Source: Cytobacillus depressus (GTDB taxonomy: Bacteria; Bacillota; Bacilli; Bacillales; Cytobacillaceae). From it: a stretch of 64,000 bases of DNA. The DNA lies in contig NZ_WBOS01000012.1 in the NCBI RefSeq assembly GCF_008923245.1, positions 58,646-122,645 of the forward strand, read 5' to 3'. A model generated the notes under the pieces. The model searched no databases, had not been told where the DNA came from, and saw nothing but the letters and a program-made list of their open reading frames with translations. Below are positions 49,936 through 62,063 of the stretch, in pieces (position 1 is the first letter of the stretch; each line of letters opens with the position of its first letter). The translations under genes were made by a program, and so were the position numbers.

Positions 49936-50211
49936 ATGATGAGGATTAAACCGAATATTGGTTTGTTAAATGCACTGATCCGGATTACCGTTGGATTGAC
50001 CGTTTTAGCATGCGCTTCCGCAAAGCTTGTTAAATGCCCATGGCGCCAATCAAATTTTTTATTTGTTGTTCTCGGGTCGATGAAAGTAGCTGAGGGAATT
50101 GTGAGGTACTGTCCTGTTACTGCTCTTTGCGAATGTGGGCAGGAAAAAATGCAAGAAATGAAAGAGGAAATAGTTGGGCAAAGCGAAATGAGCTCATATA
50201 ACCCATCATAA
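49936..50211 (+). CDS. Small DUF2892-type membrane protein
   Basis: The 91-residue protein starts MMRIKPNIGLLNALIRITVG, typical of DUF2892 proteins, with two hydrophobic stretches (about 10-28 and 40-58), a central CPW and Cys pairs near the end (RYCPVTALCECG). ATG 49936 lies after GGAGAAGG; 49939 is also possible. It converges on purD and shares its terminator. Function unknown. Confidence 0.75.
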   Translation: MMRIKPNIGLLNALIRITVGLTVLACASAKLVKCPWRQSNFLFVVLGSMKVAEGIVRYCPVTALCECGQEKMQEMKEEIVGQSEMSSYNPS

Positions 50212-50212
50212 A

Positions 50213-50243
50213 ATTAAAGCCCCCAAAATTGGGGGCTTTAATT
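50213..50243. terminator. Bidirectional terminator after DUF2892 gene and purD
   Basis: ATTAAAGCCCCC pairs with GGGGGCTTTAAT around an AAAATT loop. It ends both the small membrane-protein gene and the purine operon. Confidence 0.85.
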
Positions 50244-50271
50244 AGGATGCCAGGCATTGGTTTATATAAGT

Positions 50272-51558
<1,287 letters not shown>

Positions 51559-51592
51559 CTAGGTTTTTTAATGTTGGCTGTTTTCGTAAATA

Positions 51593-51787
51593 TTGTTGTT
51601 TTAAGCCTTCGAAGTTTGCCTGTTGATTTCCGCTGCGGGCATTTGCTTTCCGCGGGGAGGGACGGGAGCCTCCTCGGCGTTACCGCCTGTGGGGTCTCCC
51701 GCTTCCCTCTATTCCCGCAGGAGTCAAGTGCCCTCCGCTCCAATCAACTCAGATAGTTAAATTAAAATCACAATAATAAAGCAACAA
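51593..51787. repeat. MITE-like palindromic element B, copy 2
   Basis: This 195-bp element has the same 11-bp inverted ends and interior as that at 42530-42782, without the extra 60 bases. It occupies the purH-purD gap, which is normally only a few bases. Similar GC-rich palindromic sequences are widespread in Bacillaceae genomes. Confidence 0.87.
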
Positions 51788-51804
51788 ACTTTACGAAATT
51801 AGTC

Positions 51805-53343
51805 TTAATGTTTAAAATGTCTAACGCCGGTGAACACCATTGTAATCCCATACTCATCAGCTTTTTTGATGGAATCTTCATCACGTACAGAGCCACCTGG
51901 TTGAATAATTGCAGTAATGCCAGCTTTTGCTGCTGCTTCAACCGTGTCATCCATCGGGAAGAAGGCATCTGACGCCATCGCTGCTCCTTTTGCTTGTGCT
52001 CCTGCCTGCTCGAGAGCAATTTTCGCGGCACCGACACGATTCATTTGACCCGCTCCAATACCGAGCGTCATATCCGCATTATTCACGACAATTGCATTTG
52101 ATTTCACATGTTTAACGACCTTCCAGCCAAGCTTCAATGCCTGCCACTCTTCTTCTGAAGGCTCTCTTTTTGTCGGAATAGAAATATTTGCATCATCAAA
52201 TGTGAACTGATCATAATCTTGAACGAGCAAGCCGCCTTCAATAGCCGTTAGTTTTCCTTCGTCTTTTCCTTCCACTTGGAATGGAATCGTTAAGAGACGA
52301 AGATTCTTTTTCCCTGTTAAAATCTCTAACGCTTCATTAGAAAAAGATGGAGCAATAATGATTTCAAGGAAGATTTCATATAATTTCTGTGCTGTTGGAC
52401 CATCTACTTCTCTGTTGAAAGCAATAATTCCGCCAAAAATCGAAACTGGATCTGCTGCAAATGCTTTTGAAAAAGCATCAAATACTGTACTGCCGCTTCC
52501 CACTCCACAAGGATTCATATGCTTCACAGCAACCGCTGCTGGCTCTGCAAACTCTTTAACAATTTGAAGGGCAGCATCTGCATCATTAATATTATTGTAG
52601 GACAGTTCTTTACCATGTAATTGTTCAGCATTGGCAATGGAGAATTCCGATCCTAAAGGCTTGCGATAAAACGCTGCCTTCTGATGAGGATTTTCCCCGT
52701 ATCGTAATGACTGTTTTAATTCATATGTGACCGTTAATTTTTCAGGCGCCTCTTCTTTAGCAAGCTTTGTCATATATTCCGCAATCATTGCATCATACGC
52801 TGCTGTATGACGGAATACTTTAGCAGCTAATTTACGGCGCGTGTCTTTTTCTACTTGGCCATTTTCCTTTAATTGTGCAAGCACAGTCTCATAATCAGCT
52901 GGGTCGACAACGACGGTTACATATTCATGATTTTTTGCTGATGCACGTAACATCGCCGGTCCGCCAATATCAATATTTTCAATGGCATCTTCCACTGTTA
53001 CATCCGGCTTAGCAATCGTTTGCTGGAATGGATACAAGTTTACACACACAATGTGAATGGGCTGGATTTGATGCTCCTCTAATTGTGCCTTATGACTCAG
53101 CTCATCAAATTTAGCTAATAATCCACCATGGATTAACGGATTTAATGTTTTTACCCGTCCTTCTAATATTTCTGGAAAGCCAGTAACGTCGCTAACGCCT
53201 GTCACAGGAATCCCTATCTCTTCCAATGCCATTTTTGTGCCGCCTGTTGAAAGAATTTCAAATCCTAATTCGCTTAATTCCTTTGCGAATTCCGTAACTC
53301 CATTTTTATCAGAAACGCTAATTAGTGCTCTTTTCTTCATCAA
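51805..53343 (-). CDS. purH: AICAR transformylase / IMP cyclohydrolase
   Basis: The 512-residue bifunctional enzyme does the last two steps to IMP. The N-terminal cyclohydrolase domain (about 1-190) has [22 protein letters not shown] and DPADY; the C-terminal transformylase domain has [28 protein letters not shown] and [11 protein letters not shown]. The conserved VKTLHP motif in the cyclohydrolase domain reads VKTLNP here, with the following residue also changed. Start is one of two ATGs at 53343 and 53340. Confidence 0.96.
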   Translation of the reverse strand: MMKKRALISVSDKNGVTEFAKELSELGFEILSTGGTKMALEEIGIPVTGVSDVTGFPEILEGRVKTLNPLIHGGLLAKFDELSHKAQLEEHQIQPIHIVCVNLYPFQQTIAKPDVTVEDAIENIDIGGPAMLRASAKNHEYVTVVVDPADYETVLAQLKENGQVEKDTRRKLAAKVFRHTAAYDAMIAEYMTKLAKEEAPEKLTVTYELKQSLRYGENPHQKAAFYRKPLGSEFSIANAEQLHGKELSYNNINDADAALQIVKEFAEPAAVAVKHMNPCGVGSGSTVFDAFSKAFAADPVSIFGGIIAFNREVDGPTAQKLYEIFLEIIIAPSFSNEALEILTGKKNLRLLTIPFQVEGKDEGKLTAIEGGLLVQDYDQFTFDDANISIPTKREPSEEEWQALKLGWKVVKHVKSNAIVVNNADMTLGIGAGQMNRVGAAKIALEQAGAQAKGAAMASDAFFPMDDTVEAAAKAGITAIIQPGGSVRDEDSIKKADEYGITMVFTGVRHFKH

Positions 53344-53361
53344 ATATGCCCTCCAAAAAAT

Positions 53362-53513
53362 TTATCGCAGATTAACGGGCAGTAAGACCCCACCTCAAAA
53401 CTTTAGATGAATCGAAGAAGTTCAGGTAGGAGATCAACTGCCTGTAAGGCCTGATTAGTTCGACTAACATTCCGTGGGGAAAAAGCCCCCCGACGGAATG
53501 AAGTTTCACTTTA
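53362..53513 (-). repeat. Structured interspersed element C, copy 2
   Basis: On the minus strand it starts AGTGAAACTT, has a hairpin CATTCCGT...ACGGAATG, then GGCCTTACAGGCAGTTGAT, and GGTGGGGTCTTACTGCCCG ending CGTTAATCTGCGAT. It lacks the CCACAGGA module of copies 1 and 3. It occupies the purN-purH gap. Confidence 0.82.
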
Positions 53514-53550
53514 TGCCTTCAATTGTACGCTCAGTTAGTTGAAAGAGCTG

Positions 53551-54123
53551 TTACAGATTGTTCGTCAGTAATTTTTGTAAAACCGCTGGATAAAGTTGAT
53601 GTTCAATCGCGTGGATTTTTTCTTCAAGACTTTCTTTCGTTTCCTCTGAACTAATTTCTACCTTTTGCTGCGCAATAATTGGGCCTGTGTCCATTCCTTC
53701 ATCAACGAAGTGAACCGTTACTCCACTAACCTTTGCCCTCGCTTCCAATGCTTGACCAATAGCATTCTTTCCTGGAAAAGCTGGCAATAAGGAAGGATGA
53801 ATATTAATGATCTTTCCCTCAAATGCCTGAAGGAGAGTTTGTCCAATGAGCCTCATATAGCCAGCCAAAATAATATATTCAACATTCAACTCTTTAAGCT
53901 TTTGCAAAATCACTTTTTCATAAGCTTCTTTATTCGGATATTCCTTAGCTGCAAAAATAAATTGTGGAATCTTTCCTTTTACAGCCCGTTCGATACAAAA
54001 TGCGTTCGGCTTATCACAAACAAGCAATAGAATATCAGCCTGAAGCTCATCATTTTGAACTGCATCAATAATAGCTTGGAAGTTTGTTCCACTGCCAGAA
54101 GCAAATACGGCCATCTTTTTCAT
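53551..54123 (-). CDS. purN: Phosphoribosylglycinamide formyltransferase
   Basis: This 190-residue folate-dependent enzyme forms FGAR. It has the start MAVFASGSGTNFQAII, the catalytic NIHPSLLPAFPG with its His, and VHFVDEGMDTGPIIAQ with the catalytic Asp. Its start overlaps the purM stop by one base (TAATG), so the two are translationally coupled. Confidence 0.96.
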   Translation of the reverse strand: MKKMAVFASGSGTNFQAIIDAVQNDELQADILLLVCDKPNAFCIERAVKGKIPQFIFAAKEYPNKEAYEKVILQKLKELNVEYIILAGYMRLIGQTLLQAFEGKIINIHPSLLPAFPGKNAIGQALEARAKVSGVTVHFVDEGMDTGPIIAQQKVEISSEETKESLEEKIHAIEHQLYPAVLQKLLTNNL

Positions 54124-55148
54124 TATAAAATCTCAATTCCTTCTTGATCAGTTACTTTTCCGATGAAATAAGCCTTCTCCCCATTCTCATTAAAATGAGA
54201 CAATACTTCATTCGCGATTTCTTGATCTACTGCTAAAACCATTCCCGTTCCCATATTAAAAATATTGTACATTTCTTTTCGGTCTAAATCGCCGATCTTC
54301 TCCATTAACTTGAAGACAGCAGGAACCTCCCAGTTGCTTTCTTTTAACTCGGCTCCTAAGCCTTCTGGAAGCATTCGCGGAATATTTTCAATAAAACCGC
54401 CGCCTGTAATATGGGCCATCCCTTTAATTTTGAATTTTTCTAATGCAGAAAGAATCGGCTTTACGTAAATTTTCGTCGGACGCAATAGCTCTTCTCCCAA
54501 CGTACAGCCTAATTCATCAACATGTTCCGTTAATGACATGTTCGCTTGATCAAAAAATAATTTTCGAACTAAAGAATACCCATTGCTGTGGATTCCACTT
54601 GAAGCAAGACCGATTAGGACATCTCCACTTTTAATATCTGATCCATTGATAATGTTTGCTTTTTCACATGCACCGACAGCAAATCCAGCAAGATCATATT
54701 CTTCTTCTGTGTACATGCCTGGCATTTCAGCTGTTTCTCCGCCAACTAATGCACAGCCTGCCTGTTCACAACCATCAGCGATTCCTTTAACAATGGCCTC
54801 AATCTTAGAAGGCTCAGCTTTTCCGCAGCCAATATAGTCCAAGAAATAAAGCGGCTCCGCACCTTGAACGACGATATCATTCACACACATAGCAACAGCG
54901 TCAATGCCAATTGTATCGTGTTGATCCATCATAAAAGCGAGCATTAATTTCGTTCCTACTCCGTCCGTCCCAGATACGAGAACAGGCTCCTTTAAATTCA
55001 GAACTGATAAATCAAACATCCCGCCAAATCCGCCTAAACCACCGAAAACACCAGGGCGAACCGTTTTTTCTACATGTTTTTTCATACGCGATACCGCTTC
55101 ATACCCAGCTTCAATATCCACACCAGCCTGCTTGTATGCATTTGCCAT
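54123..55148 (-). CDS. purM: Phosphoribosylformylglycinamidine cyclo-ligase
   Basis: This 341-residue enzyme closes the imidazole ring to give AIR. The PurM family motifs are intact: [48 protein letters not shown] and [20 protein letters not shown] precedes the ATG. It lies after purF across a 335-bp gap that holds element C copy 3. Confidence 0.97.
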   Translation of the reverse strand: MANAYKQAGVDIEAGYEAVSRMKKHVEKTVRPGVFGGLGGFGGMFDLSVLNLKEPVLVSGTDGVGTKLMLAFMMDQHDTIGIDAVAMCVNDIVVQGAEPLYFLDYIGCGKAEPSKIEAIVKGIADGCEQAGCALVGGETAEMPGMYTEEEYDLAGFAVGACEKANIINGSDIKSGDVLIGLASSGIHSNGYSLVRKLFFDQANMSLTEHVDELGCTLGEELLRPTKIYVKPILSALEKFKIKGMAHITGGGFIENIPRMLPEGLGAELKESNWEVPAVFKLMEKIGDLDRKEMYNIFNMGTGMVLAVDQEIANEVLSHFNENGEKAYFIGKVTDQEGIEIL

Positions 55149-55240
55149 TAGTAGTCCTCCTCATCAGAAAAGCGCTAAACAATTTATTTTCAAATCAGTT
55201 CAAAACAAAAGCGACATCTTTCAATGCCGCTTTATCAAAT

Positions 55241-55441
55241 TCATCGCAGATTAACGGGCTGTAAGACCCCACACTTTAAGCAGCTGATAGTAGCATAAAG
55301 TTCTGAATGGGGATCCAACAGCCCGTAAAGGCCCGACGACGGACAGGATGCCCTAGTCAGGCGAAAGCCACAGGACGTGGCGTTTTGAGCGTGATTGGGT
55401 TCAACTAAGCCGATGAAAGGCACATCGGCAAGTTTCACTGT
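55241..55441 (-). repeat. Structured interspersed element C, copy 3
   Basis: On the minus strand it starts AGTGAAACTT, has a hairpin GCCGATGTGCC...GGC of different sequence, then GGGCCTTTACGGGCTGTT and ends GTCTTACAGCCCGTTAATC with TGCGAT. The CCACAGGA module (55340-55390) is inverted relative to copy 1. It occupies the purF-purM gap 55149-55483, which holds no gene. Confidence 0.82.
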
Positions 55442-55483
55442 ATCTCATGTATTCGTTCAAAATTATTTATATTCCAAAAATGA

Positions 55484-56899
55484 TTAACAAACTGGAACCT
55501 TTTCTTCGCTATCAACTGGATTGATTTCCGTTGGATAATTACCTGTAAAGCAAGCAAGGCAAAGGCCTTGTGATTTTCCAGATTCATTTTTGTTAATCGC
55601 TTCGACCATTCCATCCACACTTAAAAAGGTTAATGAATCTGCCCCCATAATCTCTCTAATTTCTTCGATTGAATGATTGGCAGCAATTAATTCTTTTCTA
55701 GTGGACATGTCAATCCCGTAGAAGCATGGATTTTTAATTGCTGGTGAGCTAATGACAACATGCACTTCTGTTGCTCCTGCTTCTCTAAGCAAATTAACAA
55801 TTCTTTTGCTCGTTGTCCCGCGAACAATCGAATCATCCACCATAATGACGCGTTTTCCTTCGACAACTCCTCTAACCGGAGATAGCTTCATTTTTACCCC
55901 TTGGTCTCTAAGAGCTTGTGAAGGCTGGATAAATGTCCGGCCAACATAGCGATTCTTGATTAATCCCATTTCATACGGAATTCCTGTCGCCTCTGCATAT
56001 CCAATGGCAACTGAAATACTTGAATCTGGAACACCTGTAACTACATCAGCTTCAATCGGGGCTTCAAGCGCCAATTGCTTCCCAAGTCTTTTCCGGGCTG
56101 AATGAACATTTATTCCGTTAATATTGCTATCCGGACGGGAGAAATAAATGTATTCCATCGTGCACATAGCTGTATGTGATGCCAATGAAAACATTTCCGA
56201 ATGGAGCCCTTCATCACTGATGACAAGCAGTTCGCCAGGATAAATATCACGTTCAAATTTTGCGCCGACAATATCAAAGGCACATGTTTCTGAGGCTACG
56301 ACATAAGCATTTCCTAGCTTCCCAAGAGCGAGGGGCTTCATGCCGTTCGGATCGAGAGCAACAATTAATTCTGTTTCAGTCATGATTAGGAAAGCATAGG
56401 CCCCTTTTAACATCGATAAAGCATTTTTCACCCGGTCCTTTAAAGAAGTAAATCCTCCTCTTCTAATGAGATGAGCCAAGATTTCCGTATCTGAGCTTGT
56501 TTGGAAAATACTCCCTTGGTTTTCAAGCTGATTTCTTAATGCTTTAGCATTGATTAAACTTCCGTTATGGCAAAGAGCCATGCTCCCAGTTTGTGAATGG
56601 AATAGGAGAGGCTGGATATTTTCATATCCGCTTCCCCCATTAGTTGAATACCTTACATGGCCAATAGCCGAGTTGCCTGATAAGTCTTTCATCGATTCAG
56701 CTGTAAAAACTTCAGTAACTAGTCCATCGCCTTTCACGCCACTAAGCTTAGAGCCATCCGTTACAACCATACCTGTTCCCTCTTGGCCCCGATGCTGCAG
56801 GCTATGAAGGCCATAATACGTAATTTGAGATGCGTCTGTATGGCCCCAAACACCAAAAATCCCACATTCTTCTTGAAGGCCTTCTATTTCAGCAGGCAT
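55484..56899 (-). CDS. purF: Amidophosphoribosyltransferase
   Basis: The 471-residue enzyme starts purine synthesis by making phosphoribosylamine from PRPP and glutamine. The 11-residue propeptide [11 protein letters not shown] is followed by the nucleophile Cys12 (CGIFGVWG). The iron-sulfur cysteines of the Bacillus type are visible ([25 protein letters not shown]), and the PRPP loop is [14 protein letters not shown]. It overlaps purL by 16 bases. Confidence 0.97.
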   Translation of the reverse strand: MPAEIEGLQEECGIFGVWGHTDASQITYYGLHSLQHRGQEGTGMVVTDGSKLSGVKGDGLVTEVFTAESMKDLSGNSAIGHVRYSTNGGSGYENIQPLLFHSQTGSMALCHNGSLINAKALRNQLENQGSIFQTSSDTEILAHLIRRGGFTSLKDRVKNALSMLKGAYAFLIMTETELIVALDPNGMKPLALGKLGNAYVVASETCAFDIVGAKFERDIYPGELLVISDEGLHSEMFSLASHTAMCTMEYIYFSRPDSNINGINVHSARKRLGKQLALEAPIEADVVTGVPDSSISVAIGYAEATGIPYEMGLIKNRYVGRTFIQPSQALRDQGVKMKLSPVRGVVEGKRVIMVDDSIVRGTTSKRIVNLLREAGATEVHVVISSPAIKNPCFYGIDMSTRKELIAANHSIEEIREIMGADSLTFLSVDGMVEAINKNESGKSQGLCLACFTGNYPTEINPVDSEEKVPVC

Positions 56900-59103
56900 G
56901 GAATAGCTCCTTTCCAGGCTTGTCGAAGTACGTCAACTTTCTCGGTAAGCACAGTGTCCTTTTCTTCTGCAGTAATTTGAAGAACTCCCGTATCTGTAAC
57001 TTCACCAAGCAGCTTTGCATCCACTAAGCCTTCAAATTCTTTTTGGTTTTCTTTTTTAACTGATAATAAGAAACGTGATTGTGATTCACTGAATAATGCC
57101 GACACGATATTTCCTGAAATCTCAATATTGGCGCCTAGACCATTTGTACCCATTAAGCTTTCAGCAACGGCTACAGCCAATCCTCCTTCAGATAAATCGT
57201 GAGCAGAAGCAACTAATCCAGAGCGAATAGCTGTTAGTACTTGTTTTTGGTGCTTCTCTTCTACATCTAAATCAAGTTCAGGCGCTTTTCCAAAAATCTT
57301 TCCGTACGTTAATTTTTGTAATTCGCTACCGCCGAATTCATCTTTCGTTTCACCTAATAGATAGATCAGATCTCCTGCTTCTTTAAAATATTGAGTTGTT
57401 GCGTGGTCAATATCTTTAAGAAGGCCGACCATGCCAATTGTAGGTGTTGGATAAATAGCTTTCCCGTCATATTGATTCGATAAGGAAACATTTCCACCAA
57501 TAACTGGTGTGTTTAATTTGCGGCATGCTTCGCTAATTCCATCAGCAGATTTATCGATTTGCCAGAAGATCTCCGGGTTATCCGGGCTACCAAAGTTTAA
57601 GTTATCCGTAACTGCTAAAGGCTCTCCGCCAGAGCAAACAATATTTCTCGCTGCTTCAGAAACGGCAATTTTTCCGCCTGTTTCTGGATCAAGATATACA
57701 TAGCGTCCATTACAGTCCGTTGTCATCGCCAAGCCTTTGCGTGTTCCGCGGATTCTAACAACTGCCGCATCAGAGCCAGGAGCAACAACTGTATTCGTAC
57801 CGGCCATATAATCGTACTGACTATATACCCATTCCTTACTAGCAATCGTCGGTTGTTGAAGAAGCTTGACTAACGTTTCTTTATAATCATTAACTGCAGG
57901 AATATCATTTTCCATTGCTTGGAACTCACGGAAATACGCCGGCTCTTGTGATGGCTTATTATAGACTGGTGCATCCTCTGCTAATGCATCAGCAGGGACT
58001 TCTGCTACGACTTCACCTTTATGCAGTAGACGAAGCATTTTATCGTCTGTTACTTTTCCAATTGCAACGGCTTCAAGATTATATTTCGCAAAAAGATCGG
58101 TGATCTCTTGTTCTCTGCCGGTTTTTACAACAATCAGCATTCTCTCTTGTGATTCAGAAAGCATCATTTCATAAGCTGACATTCCTGGTTCTCTTTGAGG
58201 AACGAGATCTAAGTTCATTTCAACGCCTGAACCTGCTTTACTTGCCATTTCAGCCGAAGAACTCGTTAGACCAGCGGCACCCATATCTTGAATACCGATA
58301 AGCGCATCTGATTGAACTAACTCAAGGCATGCTTCCATTAGAAGCTTCTCTAGGAACGGATCACCCGCTTGAACAGCAGAGCGCTCTTCAACTGGTTCGT
58401 CTTTTAATTCAGCTGAAGAGAAGCTCGCTCCATTAATTCCATCGCGGCCTGTTGGTGCTCCAACATACATCACGGTGTTTCCAATTCCACGAGCTTGCCC
58501 TTTTTGGATATCTTTATGATCTAGCAATCCGACTACCATTGCGTTCACTAGCGGATTTTTTTCGTAAGCTGGATCAAACTGCACTTCTCCACCAACAGTT
58601 GGTACACCAATCCGGTTCCCGTAGCCGGCAATACCAGCAACAGCTTCTTTAAACAGATATTTTACTCGCGGCGAATCTAATTCACCAAAGCGTAAAGAAT
58701 TCAGTGCTGCAATTGGTCTTGCTCCCATTGAAAAGACATCGCGAAGAATTCCACCGACACCTGTTGCTGCCCCTTCGTAAGGCTCAATAGCTGATGGAGA
58801 GTTATGGCTTTCTATTTTGAAAACAACAGCTTGCTCATCGCCAATATCGACAATTCCTGCTCCTTCCCCTGGGCCTTGAAGAACTTTCTCACCTGTTGTA
58901 GGGAATTTTCTTAAAATCGGTTTGGAGCTTTTATAGCTGCAGTGTTCAGACCACATGCCGGAAAATAGACCCGTCTCTGTGTAGTTTGGAAGACGGCCGA
59001 GAATTTTCTCAATCATCGCAAATTCTTCATCCGTCAAACCCATTTCTTTATATACTTTTTCTGCTTTTAATTGTTCCGGATTTTTCTCAAGCATTAGCGA
59101 CAT
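56884..59103 (-). CDS. purL: FGAM synthase large subunit
   Basis: This 739-residue subunit carries the ATP-dependent amidation of FGAR and works with PurQ (glutaminase) and PurS. Motifs [36 protein letters not shown] (with the ATP-binding segment), [14 protein letters not shown] and the second half [16 protein letters not shown] are normal. It overlaps purQ by 17 bases and purF by 16. With PurQ altered (next entry), PurL may have to use free ammonia. Confidence 0.96.
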   Translation of the reverse strand: MSLMLEKNPEQLKAEKVYKEMGLTDEEFAMIEKILGRLPNYTETGLFSGMWSEHCSYKSSKPILRKFPTTGEKVLQGPGEGAGIVDIGDEQAVVFKIESHNSPSAIEPYEGAATGVGGILRDVFSMGARPIAALNSLRFGELDSPRVKYLFKEAVAGIAGYGNRIGVPTVGGEVQFDPAYEKNPLVNAMVVGLLDHKDIQKGQARGIGNTVMYVGAPTGRDGINGASFSSAELKDEPVEERSAVQAGDPFLEKLLMEACLELVQSDALIGIQDMGAAGLTSSSAEMASKAGSGVEMNLDLVPQREPGMSAYEMMLSESQERMLIVVKTGREQEITDLFAKYNLEAVAIGKVTDDKMLRLLHKGEVVAEVPADALAEDAPVYNKPSQEPAYFREFQAMENDIPAVNDYKETLVKLLQQPTIASKEWVYSQYDYMAGTNTVVAPGSDAAVVRIRGTRKGLAMTTDCNGRYVYLDPETGGKIAVSEAARNIVCSGGEPLAVTDNLNFGSPDNPEIFWQIDKSADGISEACRKLNTPVIGGNVSLSNQYDGKAIYPTPTIGMVGLLKDIDHATTQYFKEAGDLIYLLGETKDEFGGSELQKLTYGKIFGKAPELDLDVEEKHQKQVLTAIRSGLVASAHDLSEGGLAVAVAESLMGTNGLGANIEISGNIVSALFSESQSRFLLSVKKENQKEFEGLVDAKLLGEVTDTGVLQITAEEKDTVLTEKVDVLRQAWKGAIPCLLK

Positions 59104-59770
59104 GTGCTTCCCTCCAATTTTTCACGATCGATTGAAAAAGTTTCAAACCATCTGTTCCCCCGATTAACTCTTCAACTGCTCTTTCAGCATGAGGCATAAT
59201 TCCTAAAACATTACCCTTTTCATTCGTAATTCCTGCGATATTTTCAAGGCTTCCATTCGGATTGGAGCCGTTATACGTAAATACAATTTGCTTATTCTCT
59301 TTTAATCTATCAAGTGTTTCATCATCGCAATAGTAGTTTCCATTGCCATGTGCGATTTGCAGTGAAAGAACTTCATTTGATTCATATTCAGATGTGAAAA
59401 GCGTCTCATTATTTTCAACTTTCACTTCAACTGAGCGGCAAATGAACTCTAAGCTTTCATTTCGTTTCATGGCTCCTGGAAGAAGGCCCGCTTCTAATAA
59501 AACTTGGAAGCCATTGCTTACGCCGATTACCGGCTTTCCCGCTTCTGCAGCTTTTTTTACTTCATTTATAACTTTACTGTGACGAGCAATGGCACCTGGA
59601 CGTAAATAATCTCCATATGACGCGCCCCCTGGGAGGATGATTCCGTCAAAACCTTCAAGGTTTTCCGCCTCATGGTTAACGATCTCGACCTCTTCCTTAA
59701 GAACATCTTTTAAAGCACTATACATATCAGCTTCATTGGAACCTGGAAAAGCAATAACCGCTAGTCTCAC
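59087..59770 (-). CDS. purQ: FGAM synthase glutaminase subunit with altered active site
   Basis: The 227-residue protein is a class I glutaminase by length and overall sequence ([52 protein letters not shown]). The nucleophile in the family motif GVCNGFQ is Cys86 in B. subtilis; here the codon at 59518-59516 is AGC, giving GVSNGFQ (Ser85). Nearby family residues also differ: GGFSYGD to GGASYGD, LRCGA to LRPGA, and HPER to HAER. His194 and Glu196 of the triad remain. Normal glutamine cleavage is unlikely. It overlaps purS by 4 bases and purL by 17. Confidence 0.94.
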   Translation of the reverse strand: MRLAVIAFPGSNEADMYSALKDVLKEEVEIVNHEAENLEGFDGIILPGGASYGDYLRPGAIARHSKVINEVKKAAEAGKPVIGVSNGFQVLLEAGLLPGAMKRNESLEFICRSVEVKVENNETLFTSEYESNEVLSLQIAHGNGNYYCDDETLDRLKENKQIVFTYNGSNPNGSLENIAGITNEKGNVLGIMPHAERAVEELIGGTDGLKLFQSIVKNWREAHVANA

Positions 59771-60021
59771 TGAGCAACTACCTCCTCGATTTCATAACGG
59801 TAATCTTCAACATTCAAGTTAACTAACAATTTTTCACACATTTCATTGACGATTTCGTCGATATTTCGCTCTGTATTTTCAATCGTTAATTCCACATATT
59901 TACCGATGCGAACATTTGACACTTCGCTGTAGTTAAGCTTGTGAAGGGAATCTTTTGCAACTGTACCTTGTGGATCGATAACACTTTCTCTTAATGTGAT
60001 AAATACTTTAACGTTGAACAT
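59767..60021 (-). CDS. purS: FGAM synthase subunit PurS
   Basis: This 84-residue dimeric protein bridges PurL and PurQ. It has the family pattern [35 protein letters not shown] and [19 protein letters not shown] lies before the ATG. It overlaps purQ by 4 bases (ATGA). Upstream only 92 bp separate it from purK, where purB and purC are found in B. subtilis. Confidence 0.96.
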   Translation of the reverse strand: MFNVKVFITLRESVIDPQGTVAKDSLHKLNYSEVSNVRIGKYVELTIENTERNIDEIVNEMCEKLLVNLNVEDYRYEIEEVVAQ

Positions 60022-60113
60022 TTTTTTGCCTCCCAGTTTGGAATTATATAGTTTTTTCTATTAATCTTATTTTTTAAAGAGGTATGAGTATTAGGAAAAT
60101 TTATATTAAAAAA
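60022..60113. other. purK-purS gap lacking purB and purC
   Basis: These 92 bases contain the purS ribosome site (GGGAGG) and otherwise AT-rich sequence. No fragment of purB or purC, no repeat and no clear promoter is visible. Confidence 0.85.
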
Positions 60114-61253
60114 TTATTGCACGTCCCAAATACTGCTTCTTTCCAACTCGATAAGAGCATCATCTACAGAGTTGCGCAAAAGGGTAACATGCCCCATTTT
60201 CCGTTTGTATTTTGCTTCCTTTTTTCCGTATAAATGGATTTTCCAGTTTGATAACTCCGGAATTTCCTCTAATAGCCTTGACTGATGCTGTCCTAAAATA
60301 TTGACCATTACAGCGGGTGTAAGTAATCTTGTCTCTCCAAGCGGCCAATTACAAACAGCACGAATATGCTGCTCAAATTGTGAGGTTTCACATGCCTCGA
60401 TTGAATAATGACCGGAATTATGTGGGCGTGGGGCCAATTCATTGATATAGATATGCCCATCAGCTGTTAAAAACATCTCTACCGCCAACGTTCCGACAAG
60501 CTCGAAAGCCTCAGCAAGCTTACTAGCTTCTTCTAATGCCTTTTCCTCGGCTTGTTTTGAGATTCTTGCCGGCACAATCGTCTGATGGAGAATATTTTCT
60601 TTATGAATGTTCTCTCCAACAGGGAAAGTCACTGCTTCACCAGAAGAGTTTCGGCAAATAATAACAGAAATTTCTTTTTCAAATGGAATCCATTTTTCTA
60701 GCACGCAAATTCCTTTTTCAAGGAGGTTTGCGGCTTCGGCAATATCTTGCTCGTTTTTAATGACATATTGCCCTTTTCCGTCATAGCCACCTCTAGCAGT
60801 CTTTAATACAGCTGGATAGCCAAGCTTGTTTATACTTTCTTGTATATCTTGGATCTTTTCAATTACGGCATATGGAGCAACCTCTGCTCCTGCTTTTTGA
60901 ATGGCTGCCTTTTCAGTCGTACGGTCTTGTGTAATCTCTAGTAATCTAGCACCTTGAGGAACATATGCATTTGCACATAACCATTCCAAGCATTCTGCAT
61001 TAATATTTTCAAATTCGTAAGTAATCACATCACTTATCTTTGCCAATTCCTTAATGGCATCTAAACTGTGATACTCTCCAATGATCTTATAATCTGCTAT
61101 TTGCCCGCATGGGGAATCCTCTGTCGGGTCTAGTACGGCAATCCTGAAGCCTTGAGCCTTCGCTGCAAGAGCCATCATTCGTCCTAATTGACCGCCGCCA
61201 ATAATTCCGATTGTTTGTCCAGGTAAGATGACTTTTTTAGACAAGTTCATCAC
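60114..61253 (-). CDS. purK: N5-carboxyaminoimidazole ribonucleotide synthase
   Basis: The 379-residue ATP-grasp enzyme carboxylates AIR with bicarbonate. It has the start [45 protein letters not shown] and [16 protein letters not shown], all normal. It overlaps purE by 17 bases. Only 92 bp separate it from purS. Confidence 0.96.
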   Translation of the reverse strand: MMNLSKKVILPGQTIGIIGGGQLGRMMALAAKAQGFRIAVLDPTEDSPCGQIADYKIIGEYHSLDAIKELAKISDVITYEFENINAECLEWLCANAYVPQGARLLEITQDRTTEKAAIQKAGAEVAPYAVIEKIQDIQESINKLGYPAVLKTARGGYDGKGQYVIKNEQDIAEAANLLEKGICVLEKWIPFEKEISVIICRNSSGEAVTFPVGENIHKENILHQTIVPARISKQAEEKALEEASKLAEAFELVGTLAVEMFLTADGHIYINELAPRPHNSGHYSIEACETSQFEQHIRAVCNWPLGETRLLTPAVMVNILGQHQSRLLEEIPELSNWKIHLYGKKEAKYKRKMGHVTLLRNSVDDALIELERSSIWDVQ

Positions 61254-61722
61254 TGCTTTCTAAAACTTCTTGTTTTGTATTTTCTCTTTTGTGTTCAAGA
61301 CGCTCTGCTATTTGAGAATCAAATGCACCAAGTATTTGTACCGCAAGAAGGCCGGCATTCGTTGCACCTGCCTTACCAATCGCAACTGTTGCGACCGGAA
61401 TTCCTCCTGGCATTTGAACAATTGATAATAAGGAGTCTAGTCCATTTAACGCTTTAGACTGTACCGGAACACCTATCACTGGAATCGTCGTTTTTGCAGC
61501 AACCATTCCTGGTAAGTGAGCCGCCCCTCCAGCTCCAGCAATTATGACCTTTATTCCTTTATCTCTAGCTTGTTCGGCATATTCAAACATTAAATCTGGA
61601 GTTCGATGAGCGGAAACAACCTTTTTTTCATATTGAATGTCAAGTTCATCAAGAATTTCGCAAGTATGCTTCATCGTTTCCCAATCTGATTTGCTTCCCA
61701 TGATCACTGCAACTTGTGCCAT
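61237..61722 (-). CDS. purE: N5-carboxyaminoimidazole ribonucleotide mutase
   Basis: This 161-residue class I PurE moves the carboxyl group to give CAIR. The core [36 protein letters not shown] and [14 protein letters not shown] is intact, including the catalytic His in AAHLPG. GGAGG precedes the ATG. It is the first gene after the guanine riboswitch. Confidence 0.97.
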   Translation of the reverse strand: MAQVAVIMGSKSDWETMKHTCEILDELDIQYEKKVVSAHRTPDLMFEYAEQARDKGIKVIIAGAGGAAHLPGMVAAKTTIPVIGVPVQSKALNGLDSLLSIVQMPGGIPVATVAIGKAGATNAGLLAVQILGAFDSQIAERLEHKRENTKQEVLESSDELV

Positions 61723-61754
61723 CTTTATTCCTCCAGCGTTAAGATTTATTTCAA

Positions 61755-61811
61755 ATAAAAAAGCCCAGACAAATTACTTTCTTCATGGAGAGAAAGTAAT
61801 TTGCCTGGGCA
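61755..61811 (-). terminator. Attenuator terminator of the purine riboswitch
   Basis: GCCCAGGCAAATTACTTTC pairs with GAAAGTAATTTGTCTGGGC around a 13-base loop region, followed by TTTTTT on the minus strand, 33 bases before the purE start. Confidence 0.9.
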
Positions 61812-61882
61812 AAAAATCATTAGGGAACATACCTTAATAGAACAGGATGTAGTTCCTGATATATACCTGGCATATTTACTTT

Positions 61883-61953
61883 CCCTCATAGTCCAATAAT
61901 TTACGGTTATTGGGTAGAAACTTATGGGCCACATTCCCATTATTATACGAGGG
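61883..61953 (-). ncRNA. Purine riboswitch aptamer (guanine type)
   Basis: Read on the minus strand, P1 pairs CCCTCGTA with TATGAGGG. Between lie TATAATAATGGG, AAGTTTCTACC, AACCGTAAATT and GGACTATG, the conserved core of the family. The specificity base before the final UAUG is C (GACTA), as in guanine/hypoxanthine aptamers; adenine ones have U. It should shut off the pur operon by termination when purine is plentiful. Confidence 0.95.
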
Positions 61954-61985
61954 GATTATTCGCTTCATTGATAACTTCTAATCAC

Positions 61986-62014
61986 ATCTTAACAACTCAA
62001 GAAAGACATGTCAA
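61986..62014 (-). promoter_or_regulatory. Sigma-A promoter of the pur operon
   Basis: TTGACA (62014-62009), a 17-base spacer and TAAGAT (61991-61986) on the minus strand form a near-consensus promoter about 33 bases before the aptamer. Confidence 0.88.
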
Positions 62015-62015
62015 C

Positions 62016-62062
62016 TAAAAATCGAACATTATAAAATAGATAATATTAATCGTTCGTGTTTT
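62016..62062. promoter_or_regulatory. Two PurR boxes in opposite orientation
   Basis: The PurBox consensus is AWWWNCGAACWWT. AAAAATCGAACATT lies on the plus strand (about 62016-62030) and AAAACACGAACGATT on the minus strand (about 62048-62062), with the CGAAC cores 24 bases apart. The pair directly precedes the -35, as at B. subtilis PurR operators, so PurR repression with PRPP relief is expected. Confidence 0.82.
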
Positions 62063-62063
62063 A

